5,786 bases of DNA, taken from Caryophanales bacterium UBA7581 (GTDB lineage Bacteria; Bacillota_I; Bacilli_A; RFN20; CAG-826). This document shows, piece by piece, positions 5,144 to 5,786 of this stretch. Where the stretch lies: contig DLKT01000035.1 of NCBI GenBank assembly GCA_002477825.1, positions 1 through 5,786 of the forward strand, in the 5' to 3' direction. Made by a program: the position numbers and the translations under genes. Below the pieces are notes generated by a model. The model did no database searches, was not told the origin of the DNA, and saw nothing but the letters and a program-made list of their open reading frames with translations. Numbering within the stretch: position 1 is the first letter of the stretch; the number at the start of each line of letters is the position of its first letter.

Positions 5144-5214
5144 AAAAATAAAAACGAGTCTTATCTGACAATTCAAGTATAACCCTAAAGTCAACTTTAT
5201 AGTCAAGACTCGTT
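5144..5214 (-). terminator. Large-loop terminator candidate enclosing the cupin-CMD promoter
   Basis: A perfect 10-bp inverted repeat, AACGAGTCTT at 5205-5214 and AAGACTCGTT at 5153-5162 read on the minus strand, is followed by TTTATTTTT. It lies just after the stop of the membrane-protein gene. The 42-nt loop holds the whole -10 and spacer of the next promoter. A transcript coming from upstream can form the stem; one starting at the internal promoter (about 5169) lacks the first arm. The long loop makes efficiency uncertain. Confidence 0.5.
5176..5206 (-). promoter_or_regulatory. MerR-type promoter and operator in front of the cupin-CMD gene (site 2)
   Basis: On the minus strand, TTGACT (5201-5206) and TATACT (5176-5181) are again 19 bp apart. 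The plus-strand sequence matches site 1 over 16 bp and then 11 bp, the two blocks separated by four bases of which three differ. The dyad is centred slightly differently: TAAAGT-CA-ACTTTA at 5186-5199 is a perfect 6-bp repeat. The predicted start is near 5169, giving a leader of about 90 nt. The match to the merR promoter implies control by the MerR protein encoded between the two sites. Confidence 0.82.
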
Positions 5215-5232
5215 CAATAAAATTTTTTTACA

Positions 5233-5670
5233 TTATTTTTGACTATTTTTATAAGATAGTAATATGTGGCATGGAGCGAATATAATGCTTCCAATGATTA
5301 ATAAAATAGAACGTATCATTATCCCACTAAAAACAAATAGAAGCGAAGGAAGAATAGATAATGCTAAAGAACGAAATACACTGCTCTTTTTAAAACATAA
5401 TGCCCAAATGAGGCAGTATAAAAACAATAAACTCCCATTCACAATGAGATATATCATGAGCGCATTAGGAAAGAAAAATCCAAAATACGTGGAAGGAATA
5501 TTGAAAATCATGAAAGCAAAACAACCAAAACGCCCGATTTGCTCTAAAGTTTCAACCAAGCGATTTTTCCAAACATTTTGAAATCCATCTTTGGTTTTCA
5601 TCATAAAAATAATATTGGGTACCATTAAAATAAGGACCATCAATAAACCATAGTAATTGAACCACGGCAT
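5233..5670 (-). CDS. Small polytopic membrane protein of unknown function
   Basis: The 145-residue, strongly hydrophobic protein has about four or five membrane segments, near residues 5-24, 45-66, 68-93, 98-117 and 119-138. A short polar, basic stretch, KTKDGFQNVWKNRLVETLEQIGR, lies at 25-47 between the first two. The tail SYKNSQK is positively charged, suggesting a cytoplasmic end. PNIIF in the first segment and LEQIGRFGC leading into the second look like conserved points, and I have an impression of similar hypothetical proteins in Firmicutes. No catalytic, transport or binding motif is recognised, and there is no cleavable signal peptide. The ATG at 5670 has AGAAGGTGA (5677-5685) at good spacing. 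It is transcribed in the same direction as the five-gene cluster, but a terminator candidate and a separate promoter suggest it is not part of it. Confidence 0.75.
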   Translation of the reverse strand: MPWFNYYGLLMVLILMVPNIIFMMKTKDGFQNVWKNRLVETLEQIGRFGCFAFMIFNIPSTYFGFFFPNALMIYLIVNGSLLFLYCLIWALCFKKSSVFRSLALSILPSLLFVFSGIMIRSILLIIGSIIFAPCHILLSYKNSQK

Positions 5671-5693
5671 ATATAATCACCTTCTAAGAATTT

Positions 5694-5724
5694 ATCATAA
5701 AATACACAAAAAAAGGAAACACAA
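5694..5724 (-). promoter_or_regulatory. Weak promoter candidate for the membrane-protein gene
   Basis: TATGAT on the minus strand at 5694-5699 is a fair -10, 24 bp before the start codon. The upstream side is poor: TTGTGT at 5719-5724 gives a 19-bp spacer and lies inside the preceding terminator. No dyad like those of sites 1 and 2 is present. A promoter is expected here because of that terminator, but this choice is tentative. Confidence 0.3.
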
Positions 5725-5761
5725 ATATCGAAACTTAATTCGCATGTCCTGTATTTCCTTT
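5705..5761 (-). terminator. Rho-independent terminator of the gene beyond the right edge
   Basis: On the minus strand, arms 5750-5761 and 5712-5723 pair over 12 bp. An inner CGAA/TTCG stem may also form, and a run of seven T's overlaps the end of the second arm. One pair is a G-U wobble when read on the minus strand but a C-A mismatch on the plus strand, which supports minus-strand use. Confidence 0.8.
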
Positions 5762-5768
5762 ATCAATA

Positions 5769-5786
5769 TTACTTCATTTCAGATAA
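5769..5786 (-). CDS. Possible C-terminal tail of a gene entering from the right
   Basis: The terminator at 5705-5761 implies a minus-strand gene ending at the right edge. One frame reads LSEMK and stops with TAA at 5769-5771, 7 bp before the terminator stem. The other two frames also stop within the last 20 bases, so the frame cannot be decided and no product can be named. Confidence 0.25.
   Translation of the reverse strand, partial: LSEMK

Noticed and set aside
5264..5581. Plus-strand open frame of 105 codons opposite the membrane protein
   Set aside because: It is a basic, low-complexity antisense frame without a good ribosome site; the opposite strand encodes a coherent membrane protein with a good one.
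1..5786. CRISPR arrays, insertion sequences, phage or toxin-antitoxin genes
   Set aside because: No regularly spaced repeats, transposase-like proteins, terminal inverted repeats or small paired toxin-like genes were seen in the window.

Overview
The window is AT-rich DNA from a low-GC Gram-positive bacterium. Shine-Dalgarno sites are strong, the tRNA has an encoded CCA end, and TGA is used as a stop (the MerR gene), so the Mollicutes code does not apply. The style and gene set resemble the gut or oral Firmicutes, possibly Erysipelotrichaceae, but that placement is impression only.

Left part (1-440): a tRNA-Arg gene with anticodon UCG lies on the minus strand with its own promoter and a clear terminator. 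Beyond the terminator is gene-free AT-rich DNA with a short tandem repeat and a possible promoter pointing off the left edge. Next comes a plus-strand gene for a GufA-type ZIP metal transporter. It has a good sigma-A promoter and a perfect dyad over its predicted transcription start, which suggests repression by a metal-responsive regulator. The gene ends in a bidirectional terminator shared with the convergent operon.

Central and right part (1264-5214): a five-gene minus-strand cluster. In transcription order it holds a cupin-carboxymuconolactone decarboxylase (CMD) fusion, an aldo/keto reductase, a MerR-family regulator, a flavodoxin-like FMN reductase with a cysteine cluster, and an iron-dependent alcohol dehydrogenase. 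Two near-identical promoters, one before the cupin-CMD gene and one before merR, each have the 19-bp -35/-10 spacer typical of MerR-controlled promoters, with a dyad inside the spacer. The regulator carries a cysteine at position 54, where the NmlR/AdhR carbonyl-sensing MerR proteins have theirs. The simplest reading is a self-regulated two-promoter module for reactive carbonyl or electrophile stress, in which the reductases convert aldehydes and ketones to alcohols. The exact inducer and substrates cannot be read from sequence.

Right end (5233-5786): a small polytopic membrane protein of unknown function, preceded by the terminator of a gene that lies almost wholly outside the window. A perfect 10-bp inverted repeat with a T-rich tail follows the membrane gene and encloses the promoter of the five-gene cluster, so upstream read-through could be stopped without stopping the cluster's own transcript. 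The regulatory architecture, more than any individual gene, is the most interesting part of the window.
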